Assembly: GCF_001640025.1 (NCBI RefSeq)
Contig: NC_031673.1
Location: forward strand, 186,001-250,000
Direction of reading: 5' to 3'
Source of the DNA: Sugiyamaella lignohabitans
Taxonomy: Eukaryota; Ascomycota; Dipodascomycetes; Dipodascales; Trichomonascaceae
Length of the DNA stretch: 64,000 nt
Shown here one piece after another: positions 22,248 to 31,619 of this stretch. Positions within the stretch are counted from its first letter, which is position 1, and the number at the start of each line of letters is the position of its first letter. Under the pieces are notes generated by a model. That model made no database searches and had not been told where the DNA came from. It was given only the letters and a program-made list of their open reading frames with translations. Both the position numbers and the translations under genes were made by a program.

Positions 22248-22768
22248 CCCCACCGTCACGTTCTTGTACGGTCTTGTAAATAGCATATTTTATTCACACA
22301 CAGTTTTCGAGGGAATGGGCCAGCCTCCGGCGGCTGGGGCTCCGCCCCAGACCCCGTGGCTCCTGCTTCGCAGGAGATAACGCTCGGTCCCGGAGATATA
22401 TTTTGAATTCAGTGAAAAGGTTAGTGAGTTGATGGGAGGTTTGAATGGCGAAGATCGGATCTCTCCCCCTGGATCTGGGATCTTGGACCCTGATCGCCAG
22501 GTTGCCGCTGCCGCGCTATCTGGTGGTTAGTTAATATGCATGCCGTAAACTTTGTAAACAAACCAGGTTCATCAACTGAATAACTATTTCCAACTTCTAG
22601 CTTCAGACTATATCCATATTTTGAATTTTTCTACTTTGTTTTCTGGTCTTTTGTCATTCTGCTTTTCGGACTTTTTTGTTCTTGTTTTGGAAATAATTGT
22701 TCTTCTTGTAGCAGATAGTCACGTTCCAGCTGACGCGTTCCTCTCGTTACAGATCAGATTCACGCAAC
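22248..22768. other. Intergenic, IMG1 to the coiled-coil gene
   Basis: Holds one F unit near the IMG1 3' end and T-rich presumed promoter sequence for the next gene. GTTACAG at 22746-22752 could be an acceptor of a leader intron, but no convincing donor was found. Confidence 0.5.
22322..22377 (+). repeat. GC-palindrome unit, F (class b)
   Basis: Single F unit about 75 bp after the IMG1 stop. The outer end is AGCCTCCGG instead of TGCCTCCGG. Confidence 0.9.
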
Positions 22769-25453
22769 ATGTTTGCACCACGAATTTTTGAAGAGAGTGA
22801 CCAGTCTATCTCTGTTGCTGACCGATCTATGTTTGAGAGTAGAAATGCTGACGATATGACTAATAATAATGCTAGTCCGGCTTCTGGTCTTCGTAGAAGC
22901 CATACTGTGTCTGGCTCGCCTTCACGAACGACATATGGCAGTAGATGGGGCGATAATTCACGAAAGAAGGTAGTAGCAGGTACTCGCTACTTTAGTGGAG
23001 ATAAAAGCGTAGAGCTAAATGCTCAATCAAGTGCCAAAAGATCAGGTATCAGCGGAGGTGCCAATAATGAAACAATTGAGGCCACTCGACGTGAGATTCT
23101 ACAATCGCTTGAACGGTCGCCTTTGAAACTATATCCCGACCAACATACTGATTCGCAATTCCCGACTGAAGAAACACGCTCGTTGAGTAAAAATCGCAAG
23201 CTTGCCACTAGTGAAAATAAGGAAAATGGTGGTCAGTTTGTTGTGCCAGCTGCTGCTGCACCTGCAGAGGATGACGACTTGACTAATTTCAGTAAATACG
23301 ATATCAGAAACATTTCGTATCAGTCGGTGAGCAGAGCATCGCCAAAGAGACCACAAGATAGCAATAAGAGTATAGGAAATATTGGCTTGAGAAGTCGCTC
23401 AAAACAACCTCTCCCAACAGATGACTCTCAGAGACACCATTTTGCTGATAATGAGGACAGAAGAGAGCCAGGTGAGCTATTCGAGAGACGAACTTTTTCA
23501 GAAGAACATCATAATGCCGAAGATGAAAGAGAGTACGCTCGAAGTCAGCAGTCCGTTCGTGAGGCTGATAATATCCTTGAGTCCACTGACAGACGGCAAG
23601 TCCGTAACCGTTCTCGAGAAGAAGTTGGTGATCCTACACCGGAAATAGCTTCTTATCGCGATCATGAACCAGTGCACTCTAATTTCCTTCGTGAAGAAGT
23701 ACTTCAGCAAGAAAATGATTTTTCTCGTAAGCCCACTCGCGAGCCTATTCGTCAAACTATTCGCGAACCCATTCATGAGCCTATTCGTGAACCTGTTCGT
23801 GAGCAACTTCATGACTTTGGTCGTGAACTTACTCGTGAACCTATTCGTGATCCTATTCGTGAACAGGAAAATGCCTCTGGTCGTGAACTTACTCGTGAAC
23901 CTGTTCATAAGCCTGTTCGTGAGCCTGTTCGTGAATCCATTCGTGAGTCGGTTCCCGAGTCGGTGCGTGATTTAACTCGTAACCGTCGTTTTGAAGTGGA
24001 TGGAGAAGTATCTTATCGAGTGGATACACAGGTTCGTTCAGACTCACAGGCTCGTGGATATAGACAAGAGCTTCTGCATGAATCTGCAGGTACCTCAGTC
24101 AGAGAACATACCGAAGAAAGTTCAGAAAGAGAGCAGTTGACGAGAGAGCCAGTGAGGAACTTAGGACAGGATCAACAGAGAGAGAACCCAAGAATGTACG
24201 AACAAGATGCCCCACCAAGACAACAAACTCGAAACGATTATCAGTCAGGAACGAGTTATCGTGCTCGTGACAGACGCCAGTCAATGTACACAGACCGGGC
24301 TAACCAAACAGTCAACCACGATAGTACTTACCATGCAAGATCAGCCCAAACTGGTTTGTCGCCTAATGCTACAGGTACATCTCGCAAAGAGCCCAATATG
24401 GGCAATATGACAATTAGTGGCATACCCAGTCCTAAGAAGATCAAGCAACCAGTTCTGGCGAGATCGAAATCTCAAAGTCGAATTCGTGGACCACCTTCAC
24501 CAACCAAAGGCCCTTACGACCCAGAAACCAACCCACCAGCTCTTAAGAAGAGATCTGTCTCAGATGATAGGAAGAAACGTCAAAGTATAGCTATACTTCC
24601 TCCAGAGCGTGAACGTGAAAGAGAGCTTGACCGAGATAGAGAACGTGAGCGTGCAAATCGGAGACAAAGTGTTGTTCCCAGAATGGTTGGAACAACTACA
24701 ACAGCTGGTAGTACCACTAACTACCACCCTACCACTGCTACGACTACAGCTACAAGTGGTACTACTACTAATCGACAGATGGCGTTTGGTCGTACACCAG
24801 GCCGACTGCTTGCTCCTAAGTCGACAGCTGAACTACGAGCTAATATAAATGCCGGTATCAATAACAATGCAGGTGGTTCTGGCACAAAGACTGCTTCTGG
24901 CGTTTCCGGCACAACCAACAATCACAATTCGACACAAGCACAAACAAAAACCAACAGCACGTCACAAACTCAGCAAAAAAACAAAGATGAAATCAGTATT
25001 TTGGAAGTAGATTCGACTAAACCATCGGAACAAAGTTCACAACAGTTACGGATTGAAATGGAGCGTAAACTAGCCCAACATCGGACCGAAATCGTGTCAT
25101 TAAAAGCACGTCTTTCAGGAAAAGACAGTGAAATCAAGAGTCTCAAAGCCTCAGTTGAGCAATCTGAGCTGACAATCGAGTCAGAAGCGAGACAACGAGA
25201 AGAAATGGTGGCTCGAGTTGCAAAAGAACTGCATGTCCAGTACAACAAAAAGCACGAAGCCAAACTTGCACAATTCAAACAATCCGTAAAAATCAAAGAA
25301 GAAACATTAACATCGGAAATACACATGCTACGAGCCGAAGTAGAGAACTTGAAAACGCGAATAGCAGTCGAACGCGACGAAAAAGCCGAACTCGTCAACG
25401 CCTTTGAAGCGTACCAAGTAGAACTCGAGCGAATGGGTATCCGACTGGGCTAA
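22769..25453 (+). CDS. Unrecognised disordered protein with C-terminal coiled coil
   Basis: 894 residues, no intron. I do not recognise the family. It is highly charged and disordered. Residues about 320-400 are an array of tetrapeptide-like repeats (REPI, HEPI, REPV, REQ) interrupted by FGRELT motifs. Residues about 430-740 are Arg/Ser/Thr/Asn-rich, with a KKIKQPVLARSKSQSR basic patch. Residues about 755-890 form a long heptad coiled coil ending VELERMGIRLG, including AKELHVQYNKKHEAK, a type of motif seen in fungal cytoskeleton or spindle proteins. A cytoskeletal role is inference only. The start is the first ATG after stops. Confidence 0.85.
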   Translation: MFAPRIFEESDQSISVADRSMFESRNADDMTNNNASPASGLRRSHTVSGSPSRTTYGSRWGDNSRKKVVAGTRYFSGDKSVELNAQSSAKRSGISGGANNETIEATRREILQSLERSPLKLYPDQHTDSQFPTEETRSLSKNRKLATSENKENGGQFVVPAAAAPAEDDDLTNFSKYDIRNISYQSVSRASPKRPQDSNKSIGNIGLRSRSKQPLPTDDSQRHHFADNEDRREPGELFERRTFSEEHHNAEDEREYARSQQSVREADNILESTDRRQVRNRSREEVGDPTPEIASYRDHEPVHSNFLREEVLQQENDFSRKPTREPIRQTIREPIHEPIREPVREQLHDFGRELTREPIRDPIREQENASGRELTREPVHKPVREPVRESIRESVPESVRDLTRNRRFEVDGEVSYRVDTQVRSDSQARGYRQELLHESAGTSVREHTEESSEREQLTREPVRNLGQDQQRENPRMYEQDAPPRQQTRNDYQSGTSYRARDRRQSMYTDRANQTVNHDSTYHARSAQTGLSPNATGTSRKEPNMGNMTISGIPSPKKIKQPVLARSKSQSRIRGPPSPTKGPYDPETNPPALKKRSVSDDRKKRQSIAILPPERERERELDRDRERERANRRQSVVPRMVGTTTTAGSTTNYHPTTATTTATSGTTTNRQMAFGRTPGRLLAPKSTAELRANINAGINNNAGGSGTKTASGVSGTTNNHNSTQAQTKTNSTSQTQQKNKDEISILEVDSTKPSEQSSQQLRIEMERKLAQHRTEIVSLKARLSGKDSEIKSLKASVEQSELTIESEARQREEMVARVAKELHVQYNKKHEAKLAQFKQSVKIKEETLTSEIHMLRAEVENLKTRIAVERDEKAELVNAFEAYQVELERMGIRLG

Positions 25454-25538
25454 ACAAACCACCCAACACTGACGACGACACGACCCCTTTTCTCCCACTC
25501 AATTCTAATGATCTAACGCGCTAATAAAACGGGGACTA

Positions 25539-25673
25539 TGCCTCCGGCGGCTGGGGCACTGCCCCAGACCCCGTTGTTCTCTGCTCCGCAGAGCTACCCG
25601 GACCCCCTACACCGACTCGAGCGAAGCGAGAGGAGCTACGGGGTCTGGGGCAGAGCCCCAGCCGCCGGAGGCA
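25539..25673. repeat. GC-palindrome pair F(d)-R(a)
   Basis: Complete pair; hairpin-1 loops are ACT and AGA. The class d hairpin has a CTC-type loop (CTCTGCTCCGCAGAG). Confidence 0.93.
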
Positions 25674-25743
25674 CGGGCCACCCCGGGCTCAGGGGGTGGA
25701 TTAACCCGTGTGAGGCCCCCTGAGCACGGGGCCTGGGGGACAA

Positions 25744-25877
25744 TGCCTCCGGCGGCTTGGGCGGCCCCAGACCCCGTTGTGCTCTGCTTCGCAGAGCCAC
25801 CCGGACCCCTTAGCACCGACTCGAGCGAAGCGAGAGGAGCTACGGGGTCTGGGGCAGAGCCCCAGCCGCCGGAGGCA
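25744..25877. repeat. GC-palindrome pair F(d)-R(a), second copy
   Basis: Only 70 bp from the previous pair and with the same class combination, so probably a local duplication. Hairpin 1 of the F half is damaged (CTTGGGCGGCCCCAG). Confidence 0.92.
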
Positions 25878-26488
25878 GGCCCCCCGACCCCAGGCTCAGG
25901 AGGACCCCTGCTGCTGCAGAGACATGCACGGGACAATGGTGATGCAGCAGGGGTATCGGCGAGACCTGTGTAATCAGCAGCAGCGTGTCATGCAACGCGT
26001 CTGTCTATCCCTTTGTGCATTTACATACAAACGGCTTAGTTTCGATCAGGGTTTAGTTTGGCAGCGAGTAATCTAATTTATAAAGGAAATTGAACAACAA
26101 CAGCGGCCTGGCGCCAGATAAATTAGCATTTCCCAGGCTCATCTGTCCCGCAGTGTGGTCGCCATTGCTGTACTGTACTTCCCACCGTCTTTTCCTTATC
26201 ACATTTCGTACCAATCCCCGGGCTACCGGTTCCGGGTTCCTAATTTTAGGTTTGCCTGATATCAACGGAGAAAGCAGTCTCCGCCCTCGACCACCTCCAT
26301 CAACAGAAACTTTTGTACTGGAAAACTATCACAACCTCCACCACCCGCAAATCTCTGAGACACACATCACCCGCCTTAAAATAATACCAAACGGCTGGTC
26401 TAGTGTGGGTCTCAAAATCGGGCCAAATCCATCCTCGATCAGGGTGTAGCAGGCTAACGGCCGGGGTGCTATGAACATACGTTGAACA

Positions 26489-26639
26489 GTAAGTCCAATT
26501 TTCGGTTTTGGGGGGTTTGTGTGTTGCCTCCGGCGGCTGGGGCGCTGCCCCAGACCCCGTTGTGCTCTGCTTCGCAGAGCGACGGGGGGTTGGAGTGGTT
26601 TATTCGGGATTGATTAGTGATCTAACAATTTGTTTATAG
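26489..26639 (+). other. Probable 5'UTR intron of BEM3
   Basis: GTAAGT at 26489; TCTAAC about 13 nt before the acceptor TAG at 26637-26639; the BEM3 ATG starts four bases after it. It contains one F unit. The splice is inferred from motifs. Confidence 0.65.
26525..26580 (+). repeat. GC-palindrome unit, F (class d)
   Basis: Single F unit with hairpin-1 loop GCT, inside the presumed BEM3 leader intron. Confidence 0.92.
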
Positions 26640-26642
26640 ACA

Positions 26643-29600
26643 ATGGCGTCCAGAATATCGTCACATCTACCGTCCAATCCACTGGGTGAGCCTTATAATA
26701 GCCCGTCGTCTATCAGTGTTGCTGATAGCGCGAGCGGAGATGGTCATAGCGAGATTACTCACGGCAGTAACGGACTTGGTGCTGGAGCTGCTGGCGGTCC
26801 CTACGGTGGATCCAGTGGACCTGTAGCGTCATCAGTTACGACTGATGCGGCATCTGGAGCTGACGTTTCGATTGTTCCAGGTGAAAGTATTGAAGGACGA
26901 GGCCTGACTATGAGCCGGAGCAGCAGCAATTACAGCCTGAACGGACGAGACGACTTTAATGGCGACGACGACGAAGATGATGATTATGAAAACCAGCAAC
27001 GAAACCAAAACGAACATCAACTGAAAAACCAAAACCAGACGGAAATTCACAACCAAAATGAAAGCCAAAGGGAAAACGAGTCCCAAGGCTACAATAATTA
27101 CAATAACGAGAACGACGACCCGTCGACACGGATCCATCGGGGCAGATCAGATGTCAAGTCCGAACATGGACCCGAATCTGCCCCTGGCTATTTACCTCCA
27201 AATGAGCCAACCACCAATACCCACGAACCTCTCGACCCGAAAATCCCGTCTCCCCCAGCACATGCCAGCGAAGCTGGCACAACGGGGTCTGGGGCAACGC
27301 CCCAGCCGCCGGAGGCAGACCCACCCTCTACAAAACCCCAGTCCAAACCGCGGTCAGAGTCCCGCTCCAGCAGGAGCAGGTCGAGACCGACTAAAGGAGT
27401 GTCGTCAGATGCCAGTTGGGTGAAAGAATCGGGAAGTGGTGAGGCCAAGGATGCTAGTAAAAGTGTACATGAACCGCATTCACAGGCGGTTATTAATCAG
27501 TTGGTGAGAGAGAAGCTTGAGCTGGATTTGCTGGTGAATGAGAAGGTATTACAGCTGTCCGAGTTGCAGTTGCAGAATTCCAAGCTGTGGAAACTGGTTA
27601 AACGACAGCATCTGACTATTTTGGACCTTCAGAAGGACCTGGACGAGGCTGTGGACCAGAATGAACGACTGCGGTCGCAGACTCAGTCTCCTGTAAAGAA
27701 CCGGTCAACAGCAGCTTCTGCTTCTACTTCTACTATCCACAGTGAAGAGGGTAGTGAGGACAGCAGTGCTGGAGTGGGGGCTAGGTCGAGTAATAACGAT
27801 ATTGACAGTGTTGGTAGCAACTCAAAGGCCATTATTAACAATATGAAGACATTGCGAGCCAGTTTGTTGCCAGCTGAGTCCTCGAGTGTTATTAAGACAG
27901 TGGCCGAGCCAACCACGACGGTAGTGGGTACAAATGCGACGCCAAGGACGTCAGTGGATTCTACCAGTCAGAGTAGAGCTAGAACTGAGACGGAAAGTAC
28001 TGCGACACCTAGGACATCAGCACGTGAAGCAGCGTCCAGTGTTGACGTTTCATCACCGACTGTATCTGAATCTGCTAGCAACAGCTCGGTGAGTCTTAAT
28101 TTAGACTCTACAGCCAGTGTTATCTACTCTCCCATGCAAAAGGCACATAAAGTCAGTGTTGAGAGGACGAGAGGAAGAGACAACGAGAGAGCTCTTGATG
28201 GCGCTTTATCGCCATTTAACGACATTTCCACTCCACGAGACTACCATCTACAACAGCCACTGTCACAGACCCAGTCAGATCACCAACATCACCATCAGCA
28301 TCATCATCAACAGCAACAACAACAGCAGCACCAGCAGCTCCAGAGAGAACTGTTTGGATCACCAACACGAGAAGAGCATCAGCAACAACCTAATCATTTG
28401 CATGTACCGGCATTAGGAACTCCTCTGAGAGATACTTTGGGAACACCATTGCGAGATAGGCTCACATCTCCGTCTCGTAACGCGACATATGAACCACTGT
28501 TGAATAGTGGTATTAATTTACCACAGGTGCTACAGCCAGGTCCTCCACTTGAATCGCTAGGACCACCACTTTTCCAGTCCACGACGTCGACTTCGTCTGC
28601 ATCTGAGACATTTGCGCCAAGCGTGTCAATTACAGATGATGTTTCAGGTCGTGCTTCAGCTTTAGGTTTGGGTGCATCTTCTGGCAATGTGTCGGATGAA
28701 CCCGCTGATAATCCCGCCAACGACTCTACTTCGACGTCTGATCGTGAGTATCTTGTGCTGCCTGCCAGGTCAAAATCACGACCGCCTATTGGCGAACGTT
28801 TGGCTCGTGCGAATACTCCACCAGTTGCTGGTGACTCGTTATCAGTGGAAACTACAAATCATCACCTTGCTGAACCGACTACTCCTACACCAGCATCATC
28901 GTCCGGTACCTCAGGGTCTGCAAATTCTTCTGCCAAAAGACGACCTCCACCTCTACTATTCAATAATAACGACAAATATGGTCTAAATGACACCACTGCT
29001 GTACGTGCATTATCGCCAGAAGCACCTTTAACTTCACAACTGCCACGGTCCGCACCTGCCACATCTAATTCCACTTCATCTACGGCAGGTGCATATTCTT
29101 CTACAGCTCCTTCTACAACTCCTGGCACTGCATCTTCAACGTCATCTGCTTCTTCAGCAGGAAAATCTCCTTTTGGTGCTTTAGACATCAGTCTCATTAC
29201 AATTGAGGTCAAAAACACTTTGTTTGGCAAACCAGAGTCTAAAAATGCATCTAAGGACGACCCAGTGGCTATTCTCAATTGTATTGACCGGGAAACTGGA
29301 GCTGTTTTGTTCAAGATTGTCAAGGACTACACACAATTATCAAACCTTGATCAGTCCCTTCGTAAATTTAGCAGTCAATACTCGATTCCACCACTACCAG
29401 AGAGAAACCTGTTTTTGTCTCAGGCGCCCATTAAAGTTGATTTGCGCAGAAACCAACTCAACTCGTATTTTGGAGCAATAATGTCTGTTCCAGAATTGCC
29501 ACAGGAAGCTGTTATCTTGCTAATAAAGTTCCTGACACAAAATGTTCTTCCAAAGACTGCGATCGCATCTGCAAACCCATATGGCTCGTTGACAGCTGGA

Positions 29601-31349
29601 AAATGCGGATTCCTAACCAAACGGGGGCGACTTACTTCGTGGAAATCAAGATGGTTTGTTTTGAATGGATCGTCTTTAGACTATTATGAACGACCTGAGA
29701 GCGATGCGCCAATTGGTACTATTTCTGTATACAAGGCCAAGATTGGAAGACCCCGTAAAGATGCTGACGAATCGGATGAAGGCGAGAACGAGTATAGACA
29801 TGCATTCTTGTTGATGGAATGGAAAAAGAACGGATATGTTCGCCATGTCTTTTGTGCAGAAACTGACGAGGACCGTGATTTATGGATCAATGCCCTGCTG
29901 GAGTTGGTTGAAGTTGTTCCTGGAACTTCAACCAGCAACAATAATAACAACTCAAACGGTTCTGCTGGTGAGAGTCTAGCTAGTAGTGTCAGTACCAGTA
30001 CACTTGGAACAGCCGTCAATGCCGCATCCAATCCTAATGCATATAAGCCCATGTCACCACGGTCAGTCAAGTCTGATGAGGGCGATTATTCTAATATGTC
30101 GAGTGTGACTGTATTGTCACCTCCACCATCATCAAGTATTGGCATGAATTACGATGGCCATCATGGTAGCAACAGCTCTGTATCCAGCAATGGAGGAACT
30201 ACAAACACAGCTGCTGGAGGCAGTTTTCCCAAAACACCTATTTCTGGGCCGTTGTCATTTCAGAAGATTCTTGATCCTGGTTCATGGAACAGTCCTAACC
30301 GAAACAACAACAATAACAGTGACATTAATCATGGTCACTATGTTGGCGGTAGTGGTGCTGGCTCTGGATCTCATCACGTCAGTCATGGTAGCCATGGTAG
30401 CAACAACGTCCACAGTTTCGGTAGCGAGTCGGATGAAACAAAACGGAAAGAACGTAAAAAGTATCTGTCCATTTTCAAAAAAGGAGGACATTCACCCATG
30501 TCGTCTAATACAAGTGCACACAGCGTAAATGCAGCATTTCCAAACGGATTTCCATCGATGAACTCGATTAATCAACTTCAATCGCCGCCACCACCACCTC
30601 CACCTCCTCCACCCCCTCCACCCCCACCTTTGAATCTTTCAGGAACGAGGTCGCCAGGAAGTGCTACATTCGGCGATGACAATTATTATAATGATTCGAT
30701 CGATACCAGCATGGACCACCACGGAGCACATCGCCAGTACCGCGGTACTGTTTTTGCGACACCACTTCCACAGGCCATCGCCATTTCATCAAAGAACGTC
30801 AATGGCTGTATAGTTCCATCCATCCTGTACCGGTGTATCGAGCTCTTAGAACGCAAAGGAGCCATCTATGAAGAAGGACTATTTCGACTGAGTGGATCCG
30901 ACTCTGCTATCCGGGGTCTGAAGGAGCGATTCAATTCCGAGTACGATGTCGACCTTATCGCAGCCGGAGCAGACATCCACGCAGTATCTGGCCTCCTGAA
31001 ACGGTATCTGAGGGAGATTTCTGAACCAGTGATTCCGCCATTAACAGAGCTGCAATTCCGAACCGAAATGGAGTCAGACGATGCGTATGTGCGGTCCACA
31101 GCTGCCAAAAACCTTGTCTCGGTGCTGCCGCGAGAAAACTACGACCTGCTTTGCGTGCTGTACTCGTTCCTGCGAAAGATCGTAGACAACATGAACCTCA
31201 ACAAAATGAACCTCAACAACCTCTCCATCGTGTTCTCGCCAACCCTCCACATCACGACCAACGTGTTCAGCACGCTCTTCGAAAACTACAGCGCCATTTT
31301 CAAGGGCTTCCAGTCGGACATCACCGACCCTGCTGCCAACGTCCTATAA
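26643..31349 (+). CDS. BEM3: Bem3-type Rho GTPase-activating protein (PX-PH-RhoGAP)
   Basis: 1568 residues, longer than S. cerevisiae Bem3 (about 1128). It stimulates GTP hydrolysis by Cdc42 and limits polarity at bud sites. Domains in order: disordered N-terminus; coiled coil about 280-350 (VREKLELDLLVNEKVLQL); PX domain about 850-975, binding phosphoinositides; PH domain about 983-1090 (GFLTKRGRLTSWKSRWFVLN); polyproline run near 1317-1332; RhoGAP domain about 1366-1560 with the arginine finger Arg1415 in EEGLFRLSGSD. Odd: residues about 208-225 are encoded by an in-frame GC-palindrome unit. No stop or splice signals surround it. Confidence 0.93.
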   Translation: MASRISSHLPSNPLGEPYNSPSSISVADSASGDGHSEITHGSNGLGAGAAGGPYGGSSGPVASSVTTDAASGADVSIVPGESIEGRGLTMSRSSSNYSLNGRDDFNGDDDEDDDYENQQRNQNEHQLKNQNQTEIHNQNESQRENESQGYNNYNNENDDPSTRIHRGRSDVKSEHGPESAPGYLPPNEPTTNTHEPLDPKIPSPPAHASEAGTTGSGATPQPPEADPPSTKPQSKPRSESRSSRSRSRPTKGVSSDASWVKESGSGEAKDASKSVHEPHSQAVINQLVREKLELDLLVNEKVLQLSELQLQNSKLWKLVKRQHLTILDLQKDLDEAVDQNERLRSQTQSPVKNRSTAASASTSTIHSEEGSEDSSAGVGARSSNNDIDSVGSNSKAIINNMKTLRASLLPAESSSVIKTVAEPTTTVVGTNATPRTSVDSTSQSRARTETESTATPRTSAREAASSVDVSSPTVSESASNSSVSLNLDSTASVIYSPMQKAHKVSVERTRGRDNERALDGALSPFNDISTPRDYHLQQPLSQTQSDHQHHHQHHHQQQQQQQHQQLQRELFGSPTREEHQQQPNHLHVPALGTPLRDTLGTPLRDRLTSPSRNATYEPLLNSGINLPQVLQPGPPLESLGPPLFQSTTSTSSASETFAPSVSITDDVSGRASALGLGASSGNVSDEPADNPANDSTSTSDREYLVLPARSKSRPPIGERLARANTPPVAGDSLSVETTNHHLAEPTTPTPASSSGTSGSANSSAKRRPPPLLFNNNDKYGLNDTTAVRALSPEAPLTSQLPRSAPATSNSTSSTAGAYSSTAPSTTPGTASSTSSASSAGKSPFGALDISLITIEVKNTLFGKPESKNASKDDPVAILNCIDRETGAVLFKIVKDYTQLSNLDQSLRKFSSQYSIPPLPERNLFLSQAPIKVDLRRNQLNSYFGAIMSVPELPQEAVILLIKFLTQNVLPKTAIASANPYGSLTAGKCGFLTKRGRLTSWKSRWFVLNGSSLDYYERPESDAPIGTISVYKAKIGRPRKDADESDEGENEYRHAFLLMEWKKNGYVRHVFCAETDEDRDLWINALLELVEVVPGTSTSNNNNNSNGSAGESLASSVSTSTLGTAVNAASNPNAYKPMSPRSVKSDEGDYSNMSSVTVLSPPPSSSIGMNYDGHHGSNSSVSSNGGTTNTAAGGSFPKTPISGPLSFQKILDPGSWNSPNRNNNNNSDINHGHYVGGSGAGSGSHHVSHGSHGSNNVHSFGSESDETKRKERKKYLSIFKKGGHSPMSSNTSAHSVNAAFPNGFPSMNSINQLQSPPPPPPPPPPPPPPPLNLSGTRSPGSATFGDDNYYNDSIDTSMDHHGAHRQYRGTVFATPLPQAIAISSKNVNGCIVPSILYRCIELLERKGAIYEEGLFRLSGSDSAIRGLKERFNSEYDVDLIAAGADIHAVSGLLKRYLREISEPVIPPLTELQFRTEMESDDAYVRSTAAKNLVSVLPRENYDLLCVLYSFLRKIVDNMNLNKMNLNNLSIVFSPTLHITTNVFSTLFENYSAIFKGFQSDITDPAANVL
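27264..27317 (-). repeat. GC-palindrome unit, R, inside BEM3 coding sequence
   Basis: R unit with hairpin-2 variant GCCAGC-GAA-GCTGGC and hairpin-1 loop AAC. It is 54 nt long (18 codons), read in frame within BEM3 as part of AGTTGSGATPQPPEA. It lies in the disordered region before the coiled coil. Confidence 0.9.
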
Positions 31350-31415
31350 GCATCCCGATATTTTTTTATTTATAGATCGTAATACATTATTTAGCACTTT
31401 CTTTCGTGACGGATC

Positions 31416-31559
31416 TGCCTCCGGCGGCTGGGGCTCCGCCCCAGACCCTGGTTGCTCCTCTCGCTGCGCTCGAGTCGTTGCGTCAACAGTCCGGGACCAC
31501 CAGGCTCTCTGCAAAGCGGAGCTACGGGGTCTGGGGCAGAGCCCCAGCCGCCGGAGGCA
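31416..31559. repeat. GC-palindrome pair F(a)-R(d) between BEM3 and LIP5 3' ends
   Basis: Fills most of the 270-bp gap between converging genes. The R half has a decayed hairpin 2 (CTCTGCAAAGCGGAG). Confidence 0.92.
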
Positions 31560-31619
31560 GTCCGGGGACAGCTGTAGTGTAGATTTCTAATAAATTAATT
31601 GGCATCCCGAAGAAGGGAT

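Larger units (their letters stand above)
25454..26642. other. Intergenic region before BEM3
   Basis: Two GC-palindrome pairs lie close together, then about 550 bp of unremarkable sequence, then a probable BEM3 leader intron with one unit. A 119-codon frame at 26090-26449 has no ATG-led coding features and no family resemblance. Confidence 0.55.

Noticed and set aside
26090..26449. 119-codon frame upstream of BEM3
   Set aside because: No ATG start, no recognisable domain, and it lies in promoter/leader sequence.
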